DNA of 64,000 bases from JBCCGL01 sp039029275 (GCA_039029275.1 JBCCGL010000009.1:194480-258479), one strand, 5' to 3'; positions 34,386 through 43,285 are shown, counted from the stretch's first letter. Made by a program: numbers and translations. Notes: generated by a model not told the origin, from the sequence alone.

Positions 34386-35930
34386 TTATATACTTTCCGG
34401 CCAGCAGGACTGCAGGGCTTGCATGCGCATTGAATAAACCGGATCAGGAGTATCCGAAAGCGGCCGTCTGAAAACTTCCCATCTGCGAAAAGATATGCCC
34501 GGGAACAGAGGCATCTCCTGTTGTGCGATCCGCAAAAAACGTTGAACTAAATCGCGTGCAATATCGTGTTCATCAATCATTGCGTGACACGCAGCTCGGG
34601 TGAGACGCATATCATTGATAGGCTCGGCGACTTCGGTAAAAGCGCGTATCGCTTCTTTATAACGTTGCAGTTGAAATAAGGATTCGCCGCGTAACCAGGG
34701 AAACCAAAGTCGGTCGTACGGGTCGAATTCACGCACGGTTGCGAGCACAGCCAGGGCCCGGGTCGGCTCGCGCGTGGCGCGCAAGAATTCTGCGTAAAGG
34801 GCGAGTGATTCACTGTCACTTGGGTTCAAATCAAGCGCACGATCAAACTGTTGTTGTGCTTCCTCATAACGTTCGCACAGTGTCAGCGTATCGCCGAGAC
34901 GCGCGTGTGCGAGGCTGTCGCCGGGTTCAAGCCTGACTGCTTTTTGTCCGTGCTCAAGGGCGCGTTGTAACGAGAATTCGGGGTCAGCACTCCACCACAG
35001 TTGGTAGTTAATTTGCTCCACCACGCCGAGCAGCGAGTGTGCTCGTGCGTTTTGCGGCTCCAGCTTGATCGCTTTGCGCAAAATGCCCAGCGCTTCGTCA
35101 TTCGCGGGTTTTAGCATCCTGTAATGCTGCTCCTGCGCGCGCAAAGTCATATCGTAAACGGTCAGTTCGTTGTTACTGAACGTGCGAAAGGTTCGCGTGC
35201 GATGATCGTCCAGACGCCCACCCACAGTGGCGGCGACGGCTCGGCTGACTTCATCCTGTACTTTAAAAATGTCGTGAACATTGCGATCGTACTTTTGCGC
35301 CCAAACCGTTTCTCCATTATTAGCATCGAGCAATTGAACCGAAATTCGAATCGTATCGCCCGCTCGCAGCACACCACCATCGAGCACATAGTTGGTGATG
35401 GGTAGCGCATTCGGCGTTAAGGTATCGGGTGAATCACCCGTGATAACTTTGATGTTTCCAAAGCACGACAATGCGATAACGATATCGCGCGTAATACCGG
35501 ACGAAAAATAATCCTGTTCCGTGTTGGTACTCAAATTGTTGAACGGTCGCACCAGAACTTTCAGCGCATCAATGCCGTCGTTCGCGCGATCGGGAAGCGA
35601 GTTTTCTTCATCGTCGGAGTGTGAAATTTCCAGAGCTGCAACAAACCGAAATCCGCGCCCGTGAACGGTTTGAATAATGCGCTGATTTTTGCCGTCGTCA
35701 TCCAGAACTTTGCGCGCGTCTTTTACAGCGCCGGAAATCGTAGAGTCTGTGACTATTTTTCCCGGCCAGACATGTTTCATCAGCCGGTCGCGCGAGATCA
35801 CTTCATTCGCGTTTGTTGCAAGAAAAACAAGAAGGTCAAAAACCAGAGGCTCGATTTCGCGCAGAGAACCGTCTCGCCTTAGTTCGAATAGCTCAGTGTC
35901 GATTGTAAAATCTTCGAAATGAATACGCAT
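34386..35930 (-). CDS. CadC-like winged-helix regulator with TolB-like and TPR domains
   Basis: The 514-residue protein begins with an OmpR-type winged helix (MRIHFEDFTIDTELFELRRDG, LVFDLLVFLATNANEVISRDRLMKHVWPG, VHGRGFRFVAAL). A TolB/FlgO-like domain follows (LVRPFNNLSTNTEQDYFSSGITRDIVIAL, YVLDGGVLRAGDTIRISVQLLD), then TPR helices to the end. It has no membrane helix. The start at 35930 places the DNA-binding domain at the N-terminus as in homologues; the frame is open to 36044. Its architecture is like that of the SARP-type regulator at 3215. Targets may include the adjacent liu operon, which is divergent. Confidence 0.82.
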   Translation of the reverse strand: MRIHFEDFTIDTELFELRRDGSLREIEPLVFDLLVFLATNANEVISRDRLMKHVWPGKIVTDSTISGAVKDARKVLDDDGKNQRIIQTVHGRGFRFVAALEISHSDDEENSLPDRANDGIDALKVLVRPFNNLSTNTEQDYFSSGITRDIVIALSCFGNIKVITGDSPDTLTPNALPITNYVLDGGVLRAGDTIRISVQLLDANNGETVWAQKYDRNVHDIFKVQDEVSRAVAATVGGRLDDHRTRTFRTFSNNELTVYDMTLRAQEQHYRMLKPANDEALGILRKAIKLEPQNARAHSLLGVVEQINYQLWWSADPEFSLQRALEHGQKAVRLEPGDSLAHARLGDTLTLCERYEEAQQQFDRALDLNPSDSESLALYAEFLRATREPTRALAVLATVREFDPYDRLWFPWLRGESLFQLQRYKEAIRAFTEVAEPINDMRLTRAACHAMIDEHDIARDLVQRFLRIAQQEMPLFPGISFRRWEVFRRPLSDTPDPVYSMRMQALQSCWPESI

Positions 35931-36087
35931 TTCGTACTGGCGTTTGCAAGCAAGAAAGAACGCAGTATAAAGCAACTGCCAAATGACGCGATTCAGCGAG
36001 TTTTCTAAACGCATTAACGAGCAATAAAGGCTCTGATAAATCACAAAGCGTGTTGATCATGCGGGAATTAATGGGAACAATGCGCGG

Positions 36088-37695
36088 ATGGCTATTCTCA
36101 CGTCTTCGATCTCTGCAAAGTCAGAGAGCTTTTGCAGAAACACGGCGGCGCACCAGGCGGCGCTGACGCAGGTGCAGGACGCCGCGAGCACGGCGCTTGC
36201 AGGTGGCGGCGAAAAGGCGCGCGAGCGCCATGTTGGGCGGGGCAAGATTCTGCCGCGCGAACGCGTTTCGCGCCTGCTTGATCCCGGCTCGCCGTTTCTG
36301 GAAGTCGGCATGTTTGCCGCGCATGGGCTTTACGACGGCGCCAGCCCGTGTGCCGGCGTGGTCGCCGGCGTGGGGCGCATCGAGGGGCACGAGTGCATGG
36401 TCGTGTGCAACGATGCTACGGTCAAAGGCGGCACCTATTTCCCGATGACAGTGAAAAAACACCTGCGCGCGCAGGAAATCGCCGAGCAGAACCGGCTGCC
36501 GTGCATCTATCTGGTCGACTCGGGCGGAGCGAACCTGCCCAATCAGGATGAGGTATTTCCGGACCGCGATCACTTCGGGCGGATTTTTTTCAATCAGGCA
36601 AATATGTCTGCGCTAGGCATCGCGCAGATCGCCGTGGTGATGGGCTCGTGCACGGCGGGCGGGGCGTACGTGCCGGCGATGTCCGATGTCACGATTATCG
36701 TCAAGGACCAGGGCACGATTTTTCTTGCCGGCCCCCCGCTGGTGAAAGCCGCGACGGGCGAGGTTGTGAGTGCCGAAGATCTCGGCGGTGGCGACGTGCA
36801 CACGCGGCTCTCTGGCGTCGCCGATTACCTGGCCGATGATGACGCCCACGCGCTCGCGCTGGCGCGCCGCGCGGTGGCCAACCTGAATATCACCAAACCA
36901 AGCGACCTCAAGCGGCAAACGGTTGAGGCGCCGCTTTACGATCCGGACGAAATTCTCGGTGTGGTCCCGGCTGATCTGAAAACTCCCTACGACATCCGCG
37001 AAGTCATTGCCCGCGTCGTTGACGGCTCGCGCTTCGACGAATTCAAGACGCGCTACGGAACCACACTGGTGTGTGGTTTTGCCCACTTGATGGGGGTACC
37101 GGTCGGCATCATCGGCAATAACGGTGTGATCTTTTCTGAGTCCGCGGTCAAGGGCGCGCATTTTGTTGAACTCTGCTCGCAGCGCGGCATCCCGCTGGTA
37201 TTTTTGCAGAACATTACCGGCTTTATGGTCGGGCGAACCTACGAAAACGGTGGTATCGCCAAGGATGGAGCCAAGCTCGTGACCGCTGTTGCCACAACCC
37301 GTGTCCCCAAGATCACAATGCTGGTCGGTGGCTCGTTTGGCGCCGGCAACTACGGTATGTGTGGCCGCGCTTACAGTCCGCGATTTCTCTGGACGTGGCC
37401 GAACAGCCGCATCTCGGTCATGGGTGGCGAGCAGGCCGCAGGTGTGCTGGCTACGGTAAAGCGCGAAGCAATTGAGCGCAACGGCGAAACTTGGAGTGCA
37501 GAGGACGAAGCTGCATTCAAGCAACCCACAATTGATATGTTCGAGGAGCAGTCGCACCCGCTTTATGCGTCGGCAAGGCTGTGGGACGATGGAATCATTG
37601 ACCCGCGCAAGACACGCGATGTGCTTGCCTTGTCGCTGTCGGCGGCCTTGAACGCACCGATTGAAGAAACACGCTTTGGCGTGTTTCGGATGTAG
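36088..37695 (+). CDS. liuB: Methylcrotonyl-CoA carboxylase carboxyltransferase (beta) subunit
   Basis: The 535-residue protein has the two crotonase-like halves of acyl-CoA carboxyltransferases: GRGKILPRERVSRLLDPGSPFLEVG, CIYLVDSGGANLPNQDEVFPD, FFNQANMSALGIAQIAVVMGSCTAGGAYVPAMSD and, in the second half, FLQNITGFMVGR and GGSFGAGNYGMCGRAY. NQANMSA and the length favour the methylcrotonyl-CoA over the propionyl-CoA enzyme. It transfers the carboxyl group from biotin in leucine and isovalerate breakdown. It opens an operon with a RidA gene, the alpha subunit and an enoyl-CoA hydratase. An isovaleryl-CoA dehydrogenase gene is not in front of it. Confidence 0.92.
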   Translation: MAILTSSISAKSESFCRNTAAHQAALTQVQDAASTALAGGGEKARERHVGRGKILPRERVSRLLDPGSPFLEVGMFAAHGLYDGASPCAGVVAGVGRIEGHECMVVCNDATVKGGTYFPMTVKKHLRAQEIAEQNRLPCIYLVDSGGANLPNQDEVFPDRDHFGRIFFNQANMSALGIAQIAVVMGSCTAGGAYVPAMSDVTIIVKDQGTIFLAGPPLVKAATGEVVSAEDLGGGDVHTRLSGVADYLADDDAHALALARRAVANLNITKPSDLKRQTVEAPLYDPDEILGVVPADLKTPYDIREVIARVVDGSRFDEFKTRYGTTLVCGFAHLMGVPVGIIGNNGVIFSESAVKGAHFVELCSQRGIPLVFLQNITGFMVGRTYENGGIAKDGAKLVTAVATTRVPKITMLVGGSFGAGNYGMCGRAYSPRFLWTWPNSRISVMGGEQAAGVLATVKREAIERNGETWSAEDEAAFKQPTIDMFEEQSHPLYASARLWDDGIIDPRKTRDVLALSLSAALNAPIEETRFGVFRM

Positions 37696-37705
37696 CGAGC
37701 GCGCA

Positions 37706-38089
37706 ATGAAGACATCGCACCACAGTGCACAGGATGCTGTGCAGCCCTACGGGAATTACGCCCAATGCTTACGGATCAGCGAATTCTCGGAGCTGGCCTT
37801 TGTCAGCGGCCAGGGTCCCGAGCGTTTGGATGGAACAGTGCCAACAAGCTTTCGCCAACAGGCAGACCTGGTTTGGTTAAATATCGACGCACAGCTGCGA
37901 GCCGCTGGGATGACGCGGCGCAATATTGTGCGGGCAACGACATATCTGAGAAGCCAAAGCGACGCGGCCGAAAATCGGGCCGCTCGGGATGCTTTTCTGG
38001 GTGAGCAAAAAGTCGCCATGACCCTCGTGTTTTGCGATTTGTTTGTCGAGTCCTGGATGATCGAAATCGACGTGATAGCGGCGGGGTGA
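37706..38089 (+). CDS. RidA/YjgF family protein
   Basis: The 127-residue protein has the RidA fold: AQCLRISEFSELAFVSGQGPE, then VWLNIDAQLRAAGMTRRNIVRATTYL. The usual C-terminal R-x-x-V/E segment is altered to VFCDLFVESWMIEIDVIA, with Glu kept near the end but the catalytic Arg position unclear. RidA proteins hydrolyse reactive enamine/imine intermediates. The ATG at 37706 follows the liuB stop by 10 nt, and the liuD start follows its stop by 3 nt, so it is embedded in the operon. Confidence 0.8.
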   Translation: MKTSHHSAQDAVQPYGNYAQCLRISEFSELAFVSGQGPERLDGTVPTSFRQQADLVWLNIDAQLRAAGMTRRNIVRATTYLRSQSDAAENRAARDAFLGEQKVAMTLVFCDLFVESWMIEIDVIAAG

Positions 38090-38092
38090 TCA

Positions 38093-40096
38093 GTGTTTAA
38101 CAAGGTTTTGATTGCGAACCGCGGCGAGATTGCCTGTCGCGTGATCAGCACCGCACGACGATTGGGTGTGAAAACGGTCGCGGTTTACTCCAATGCGGAC
38201 GCAAATGCCAAGCACGTGGCGTTGGCCGACGAGGCGGTTCGCATCGGTCCGCCAGCGGCGGCCGAGAGCTACCTTCAGGCCGCGCGCATAATCGAGGCGT
38301 GCAAGAAAACCGGCGCGCAGGCGATCCATCCGGGCTACGGTTTTTTGTCTGAAAACCCGGAATTTGTCGAACAGGTTGAAGCTGCGGGACTGGTCTTCAT
38401 AGGACCGCCTGCGAGCGCTATCAGAGCGATGGGCCTGAAAGACGCGGCCAAGGCGTTGATGGTCGAGGCGGGTGTACCGGTTGTGCCGGGCTATCACGGT
38501 GAAAGCCAGAACGTGGACCTGCTCGCTGCCGAGGCCGACAAGATCGGTTATCCGGTTTTGATCAAGGCCCGCGCGGGCGGCGGCGGCAAAGGCATGCGTC
38601 TGGTTGAAAATCCTGCTGACTTCAAAGCAGGTCTTGAGGGCGCACAGCGCGAAGGGCAGGCCAGCTTTGGCGATCCGGCGTGCCTGATTGAAAAATATAT
38701 CGAGCACCCACGCCATATCGAGATTCAGGTTTTTGGCGATGGCCACGGCAACGCAATTTACCTGTTTGAGCGGGATTGCTCGCTGCAGCGCCGCCACCAA
38801 AAAGTGATCGAGGAGGCCCCGGCACCCGGCATGCCCGAGACCGTCCGCGCCGCGATGGGCAAGGCCGCAGTCGAAGCCGCCAACGCGATAGGCTACGAGG
38901 GCGCGGGTACGGTGGAGTTTATCGTCGATGGTTCGGGCGAACTGCGCGAGGATGGCTTCTGGTTTATGGAGATGAATACCCGGCTGCAGGTCGAACACCC
39001 CGTTTCTGAAGCTGTCACCGGTCTCGATTTTGTGGAGATGCAGCTTCGCGTCGCCGCTGGCGAGCCGTTGCCGGTTGCGCAGAATGACCTCGCAATAAAC
39101 GGCTGGTCGTTTGAGGCAAGAGTCTACGCCGAAGATGTGGCCAGGGGTTTTTTACCCGCCACCGGCACGCTCGATCATCTCGCCTTCCCGCAGGGCACCG
39201 AGTTTGAACCAGGCTCCGTCCGCATCGATTCCGGTGTTCGCCAGGGTGACCAGATCAGCCCCTGGTACGACCCGATGATCGCCAAGTTGATCGTCCACGG
39301 GCCGACCAGACAGGCCGCGCTGAACCTTCTTGGCTCTGCACTGGCACAGTGCCATGTCGTGGGATCAGTCACCAATCTCGAGTTTCTGGGTGCGCTTTCG
39401 CGTCACCAGGGATTTGCTCAAGGCGAGGTCGACACCGGTCTGATCGCGCGCGACCTCGACGCACTGACCGCGCAGGGTGCTGTCCCTGCGCCGGTGCTGG
39501 CTTTCGCGGCAATTGCTGGGCTGGGTCTGTTGGCCGAACCCCAGGGCACGGATGCCTGGGATCAGCTTGTCGGGTGGCGCCATTGGACCGCAGCCAGACA
39601 ATACGTAGCGCTGACGTCGGGCGACGAACACCTGGAGCTGTGCGTAACCTCGCACGGCAAAAGCCACTATCAGGTTCAGGGCAACAATGTTGACATAATA
39701 CTTGGTGTCACCGCGCAGGCCGAGACCGCGTTTACGCTTAACGCCGACGGGCATCGGTTTAGTGCCCACTTCGTGTTGGATGACACTGCAATTGCCATCT
39801 TTATCGACGGTCGCAGCTATCGCTTTGGCCTGCCTGACAGTCTGGCACAAGCCGATGGCGATCAAGCCGGCGGTGACGCCATCATTGCGCCAATGCCGGG
39901 CCAGGTTAAGGTTATTGCCACGGACGTTGGAGCCAGCGTTTCCAGGGGCGAGGCGCTGCTGGTACTCGAGGCGATGAAAATGGAACACACGCTGACCGCG
40001 CCGCGCGACGGCGTTGTAGCCGAGGTGCTGGCCAGGGTTGACGATCAGGTCACCGAAGGCACGCTGTTGCTCGCGCTCGAGTCGGAAGATGGTTAA
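38093..40096 (+). CDS. liuD: Methylcrotonyl-CoA carboxylase biotin-carboxylase (alpha) subunit
   Basis: The 667-residue protein has the biotin carboxylase domain (residues about 1-450: KVLIANRGEIACRVISTARRLG, AIHPGYGFLSENPEF, the ATP loop KARAGGGGKGMRLV, MEMNTRLQVEHPVSE), a BT-type linker and a biotinyl domain with Lys629 in VLEAMKMEHTL. It carboxylates its own biotin with ATP and bicarbonate and serves the LiuB subunit. The start is GTG; the gap to the RidA stop is 3 nt. Length is normal for MccA. Confidence 0.94.
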   Translation: MFNKVLIANRGEIACRVISTARRLGVKTVAVYSNADANAKHVALADEAVRIGPPAAAESYLQAARIIEACKKTGAQAIHPGYGFLSENPEFVEQVEAAGLVFIGPPASAIRAMGLKDAAKALMVEAGVPVVPGYHGESQNVDLLAAEADKIGYPVLIKARAGGGGKGMRLVENPADFKAGLEGAQREGQASFGDPACLIEKYIEHPRHIEIQVFGDGHGNAIYLFERDCSLQRRHQKVIEEAPAPGMPETVRAAMGKAAVEAANAIGYEGAGTVEFIVDGSGELREDGFWFMEMNTRLQVEHPVSEAVTGLDFVEMQLRVAAGEPLPVAQNDLAINGWSFEARVYAEDVARGFLPATGTLDHLAFPQGTEFEPGSVRIDSGVRQGDQISPWYDPMIAKLIVHGPTRQAALNLLGSALAQCHVVGSVTNLEFLGALSRHQGFAQGEVDTGLIARDLDALTAQGAVPAPVLAFAAIAGLGLLAEPQGTDAWDQLVGWRHWTAARQYVALTSGDEHLELCVTSHGKSHYQVQGNNVDIILGVTAQAETAFTLNADGHRFSAHFVLDDTAIAIFIDGRSYRFGLPDSLAQADGDQAGGDAIIAPMPGQVKVIATDVGASVSRGEALLVLEAMKMEHTLTAPRDGVVAEVLARVDDQVTEGTLLLALESEDG

Positions 40097-40159
40097 GCCG
40101 CCGCGGCGTGTAATCCGTGCGTTCGCGATTCGCTCAAGAGCAATTTCGGGGAGTGAATA

Positions 40160-40945
40160 TTGAGTGACTTTGAAACCTTGAGTGTTGAACTCGATGCGCG
40201 CGGTGTCGCCTACGTCGCACTCAATCAGCCCGAGATACGCAACGCTCTGTCGGCGCAAATGATTGCCGATCTGACCGAATTCGCCACTTCAATCGGCAGC
40301 GAAATCTCAACTCGCGCGGTTGTACTGTGCGGCAACGGCAAGGTGTTTTGCGCGGGCGGAGATCTCAACTGGATGAAGGCGCAGGTTGACGCCGACAGGC
40401 AAACGCGAATGCGCGAAGCGCGCAAACTCGCCACCATGTTGCACGCCTTAAACACAATGCCGACACCGCTGATAGGGCGAATCCACGGCGGCGCGTTTGG
40501 CGGCGGCGTCGGCATGGTCTGCGTGTGCGACGTGGCAATTGCGGATACGGCGACCAAATTTGGCCTTACCGAAACGCGATTGGGTTTAATTCCGGCGACG
40601 ATTGGCCCCTATGTTGTCGCGCGCATGGGCGAGGGATTCGCGCGACGCGTGTTTATGTCCGCGCGCGTGTTCGACGCGGCAGAAGCCTGTCAACTCGGAA
40701 TTATTGCCGCGGCGGTCGATGCCGCGCGAATGGACGATGCGATTGAGGCACAGGTCGCGCCCTACTTGTCGACCGCGCCGGGTGCGGTAGCTGAGGCCAA
40801 GGCGCTGGCGCGATCGCTGGGGCCGCGAATCGATCCTGAAATCATCGACGACACGATTCGTCGTCTGGCGGATACATGGGAAGGTGAAGAAGCGGCGCAC
40901 GGAATTGACTCGTTTTTGAACAAAAAACCGGCGCGCTGGGTTTAA
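40160..40945 (+). CDS. liuC: Methylglutaconyl-CoA hydratase-like enoyl-CoA hydratase
   Basis: The 261-residue crotonase-fold protein has the oxyanion segments CGNGKVFCAGGDLNWM and IHGGAFGGGVGMVCVCDVAIA, then FGLTETRLGLIPATIGPYV with the catalytic Glu region. Operon position after liuB and liuD makes methylglutaconyl-CoA, the carboxylase product, the likely substrate. The start is TTG with GGGGAG about 8 nt upstream. Its 3' end overlaps the convergent 118-residue gene by 4 nt. Confidence 0.88.
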   Translation: MSDFETLSVELDARGVAYVALNQPEIRNALSAQMIADLTEFATSIGSEISTRAVVLCGNGKVFCAGGDLNWMKAQVDADRQTRMREARKLATMLHALNTMPTPLIGRIHGGAFGGGVGMVCVCDVAIADTATKFGLTETRLGLIPATIGPYVVARMGEGFARRVFMSARVFDAAEACQLGIIAAAVDAARMDDAIEAQVAPYLSTAPGAVAEAKALARSLGPRIDPEIIDDTIRRLADTWEGEEAAHGIDSFLNKKPARWV

Positions 40946-41298
40946 GCCTCAAAGTGTACAGGGGGCTCGATTACCGTAATTTGATCGATAAATTCCGCCA
41001 GTTCGCGTGGCGGTGACGGCGCGACAATAACCCGGTACGCGGTTTGGCCAGTTGGAGTTTCAACCCGCTCGAGGCGGGCTGAAAACAGTGCTTCGATCTG
41101 ATCTTGTGATGCGCTTCCTGAAAATCCAAACGGTGTGCGGCTGACAACCAGCGGACTGCCGCTGAACCATCGACTGCATGCGTCGATCGCTTCCTGCGGC
41201 GGTTTGAAATCGTCCAGGTTACCCAGGTTGGGAACACGGCCACTGCCCGCGGACTTCAACAAAATGTCGAACATCACTGGGTCGGTGTCAGTGGCCAT
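40942..41298 (-). CDS. Stand-alone homologue of the neighbouring protease's propeptide
   Basis: The 118-residue protein has no signal peptide. Its segment PNLGNLDDFKPPQEAID through FGFSGSASQDQIEALFSARL lines up with PAIENLDAFRAPRDKSIE through GDFSISAECSPSKFERFFKTKI in the N-terminal domain of the subtilisin-like protein encoded 12 nt upstream. Small proteins related to subtilisin propeptides can act as inhibitors or folding helpers, so either role is plausible. The function is inferred from this pairing only. No wider family is recognised. Confidence 0.65.
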   Translation of the reverse strand: MATDTDPVMFDILLKSAGSGRVPNLGNLDDFKPPQEAIDACSRWFSGSPLVVSRTPFGFSGSASQDQIEALFSARLERVETPTGQTAYRVIVAPSPPRELAEFIDQITVIEPPVHFEA

Positions 41299-41310
41299 GC
41301 ACTTGAGCCG

Positions 41311-42693
41311 CTAAAGTAGGGCGTCGACCGCGCGTTCGGCGTTCACCAGCCCGTACCCGGTCGCGCGATCGGGCCCTTGTGCCGCGACGTTGCCGTGCGA
41401 ATTGGTTCCCTGAGTGATGTCGCGAGCGGTGTACTTCAGTAGGTTTTTGATGTCCTGCGGAGTTAAGTCGGGATCGATTTCTTTCAGCAGCGCGCAAACG
41501 CCTGCAACCATTGGCGAGGCAGCGGAGGTGCCGCTGAAAGCGCCCCAGCCATCCTGCGAGTCGAGATCAGAACCGCGTTGCACCGGTAAGACTATGTAGT
41601 CCGCCCGGGGGCGTGTACCGCACAGACCGCAAACATCCGGTGTCTGTCGCCCGGGAAACCAGGTCGAGTCGAATCCGCTGGTGTAGTCGGTTGCAGAGTA
41701 GTTAAGGTCTGCATCGACGACTACGCCACCTACGCTAATGACCTCGGGCATGCTGCCCGGGAAAGCGTAATGACCGTTACCCGCAGAGAAGCACACGGTA
41801 ATGCCTTTGGAAACCGCGTCCAATACCGCGAGGTGCAGAGGTTTCAGCCAGTTCGGCATCGATGTGTTCGGACGATCCAGATCGTAACCCCAGCTGTTTG
41901 TGATGATATCCGGATTGAGTTCGGTAGCCGTTTTGATTCCGAGCGCCGGGTTACCGATCTTGACGCCGATGAAATTGATATTGGGCGCGGTTGCAAACAC
42001 GTTCGCCGACTCTCCGGTCCCATGACCGCTTGGGTCGCTGGTGTAGTCGACTACGTCGGGCGCGGTGACCGCGAGAAAGTTGTAACCTTGCTCTTTAAAG
42101 AAGGGGTGGTGATAAAAACCGGAGTCAGTCATCGCGACTTTAACAGTACTCCCGGTAACGCCGCGTTTGTGCACTGCGCTGGCGCGCATGAGTTGGGCGA
42201 CGTCGCCGGGCACGCGCAGCCTGAATTTGTCGTTCCAAAATGGCGGAAGAGGTCGCTCGTCTGCAAAGAACAACGGCGGGTGCTGGATGTACGCACGATC
42301 GATAAGGTCCCTGAAGCCATCCGCTTTAGGAATTGCCCAGGGGGAATTTTTGTCGGGTGAACGCATGACATAGCCCTTGGGCGCGAGTGACGCTCTGGGC
42401 GGTTTTTTGTCTACGATTTTGGTCTTGAAAAACCGTTCAAATTTACTCGGGCTGCATTCGGCCGATATACTGAAATCGCCAATATGCTTGACCGAGATGC
42501 CGTGCTTTTCAAGTTTTCTAGCGGTTTCGATTGACTTGTCACGCGGTGCCCTGAAAGCGTCCAGATTCTCAATCGCCGGGAACGCCGAATCGTCAAAAAC
42601 TGATTTACCGTTTTCGTCTGGTTTGACGCTCACCTCGAAATGAACGGTTTTACTGGGCGTGAATTTAACCGACGCTTTGTTTGGTTTTTTCAC
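41311..42693 (-). CDS. Subtilisin-like (S8) serine protease without a signal peptide
   Basis: The 460-residue protein has a prodomain-like N-terminus (about residues 15-130) and a subtilase domain with catalytic Asp190 (VAMTDSG), His224 (SGHGTG), oxyanion Asn306 (SAGNGH) and Ser390 (SGTSAASP). The C-terminus ends with the usual helix and AAQGPDRATGYGLVNAERAV. No signal peptide is visible (MKKPNKASVKFTPSK), so the protein is either intracellular or leaves by a non-Sec route. It is followed on the same strand, 12 nt later, by a gene for a separate propeptide homologue. AGGTAG lies before the ATG. Confidence 0.88.
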   Translation of the reverse strand: MKKPNKASVKFTPSKTVHFEVSVKPDENGKSVFDDSAFPAIENLDAFRAPRDKSIETARKLEKHGISVKHIGDFSISAECSPSKFERFFKTKIVDKKPPRASLAPKGYVMRSPDKNSPWAIPKADGFRDLIDRAYIQHPPLFFADERPLPPFWNDKFRLRVPGDVAQLMRASAVHKRGVTGSTVKVAMTDSGFYHHPFFKEQGYNFLAVTAPDVVDYTSDPSGHGTGESANVFATAPNINFIGVKIGNPALGIKTATELNPDIITNSWGYDLDRPNTSMPNWLKPLHLAVLDAVSKGITVCFSAGNGHYAFPGSMPEVISVGGVVVDADLNYSATDYTSGFDSTWFPGRQTPDVCGLCGTRPRADYIVLPVQRGSDLDSQDGWGAFSGTSAASPMVAGVCALLKEIDPDLTPQDIKNLLKYTARDITQGTNSHGNVAAQGPDRATGYGLVNAERAVDALL

Positions 42694-42861
42694 AGTTCTA
42701 CCTCCGTATAGATTTGAATAAGAATGATGCTTGTGTCGGATGTCGCGCAGTAAAGGCTAACACCGCAAAATCGAGTATCAAAGCACAAGTGGAATGCGCA
42801 GGCTTACCATCCGGTTATTTGCCTGATGAAAAGAGTCTTTGGACTGGTTGCGGATGCAGCA

Positions 42862-42966
42862 CTTATTCGGTGCGTGTGTGCCTTACGTTGCAGGCTCGCC
42901 GTTCGATGCCTCACGGCTCGTTCAAGATCACTTAACGTGATCTTAGTGAATCTGTTTGGTGGTTCC
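42862..42966 (+). repeat. Intergenic repeat, copy A
   Basis: This unit begins CTTATTCGGTGCG and contains the 51-nt core (42900-42950) that is identical to 43162-43212. The core includes the hairpin AAGATCAC-TTAAC-GTGATCTT (42924-42944). The flanks are similar but diverged between copies, which suggests an older duplicated element. Confidence 0.85.
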
Positions 42967-43053
42967 AGAGCTGTATAAATTAAATATACGCGAAGCGATT
43001 TTTGAAATAGAAATGATCGAACTTGGGGGCATTCGGCTTACACCATCTCGATC

Positions 43054-43070
43054 ATTCAGCTTCGCTGAAT
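43054..43070. repeat. Small perfect hairpin in the repeat region
   Basis: ATTCAGC, loop TTC and GCTGAAT form a perfect 7-bp stem. It has no T-tract and sits between the two repeat copies. Confidence 0.6.
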
Positions 43071-43083
43071 AATCTGACGGGGT

Positions 43084-43111
43084 ATCGCTTTGCTCGCAGA
43101 GCAAAAGCGAT
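43084..43111. repeat. Hairpin next to the tRNA-derived segment
   Basis: ATCGCTTTGCTC and GAGCAAAAGCGAT pair with one bulged A around a 3-nt loop. It directly precedes the 15-nt copy of the tRNA 3' segment. Confidence 0.55.
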
Positions 43112-43126
43112 GGGGCGACAGGATTT
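43112..43126 (-). repeat. 15-nt copy of the tRNA-Pro 3' segment (att-like)
   Basis: GGGGCGACAGGATTT is identical to 43307-43321, which codes for part of the T arm and acceptor stem of tRNA-Pro. The copy lies 195 nt downstream of the tRNA gene, in the same orientation, as attachment-site duplications do. No integrase gene lies between, so it may be a scar or part of the repeat family. Confidence 0.5.
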
Positions 43127-43230
43127 ATTCGGCGCAAGTGCGCCTCACCCTGCGGGCTCGTCGTTCGATGCCTCACGGCTCGTTCAAGATCACTTAACGT
43201 GATCTTAGTGAACCTATTGGACGGTTCCAA
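43124..43230 (+). repeat. Intergenic repeat, copy B
   Basis: This is the second copy of the unit (TTTATTCGGCGC onwards), with the identical 51-nt core at 43162-43212 and the hairpin AAGATCAC-TTAAC-GTGATCTT. It is offset by 262 nt from copy A and ends near GGACGGTTCCAA, where copy A has GGTGGTTCCAG. Confidence 0.85.
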
Positions 43231-43250
43231 CCAGACGCCCAATCTCCAAA

Positions 43251-43285
43251 TAAAAAACGGCCTCACCAGAAGGTGAAAGGCCGTT
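43251..43285 (-). terminator. Rho-independent terminator of tRNA-Pro
   Basis: Read on the minus strand, AACGGCCT-TT-CACC, loop TTCT and GGTG-AGGCCGTT form a long stem, followed by TTTTTATTT. It lies 17 nt after the CCA end of the tRNA. Confidence 0.88.

Noticed and set aside
36613..37557. Minus-strand open frame of 314 codons
   Set aside because: It is antisense to liuB, whose sequence is a full, conserved carboxyltransferase.
38090..38998. Minus-strand open frame of 302 codons
   Set aside because: It is antisense to the biotin carboxylase domain of liuD; such frames are common in GC-rich conserved genes.
42943..43266. Open frame of 107 codons on the minus strand in the repeat region
   Set aside because: It runs through two copies of an intergenic repeat, hairpins and the tRNA terminator; it has no ribosome site, and its sequence is explained by the repeats.
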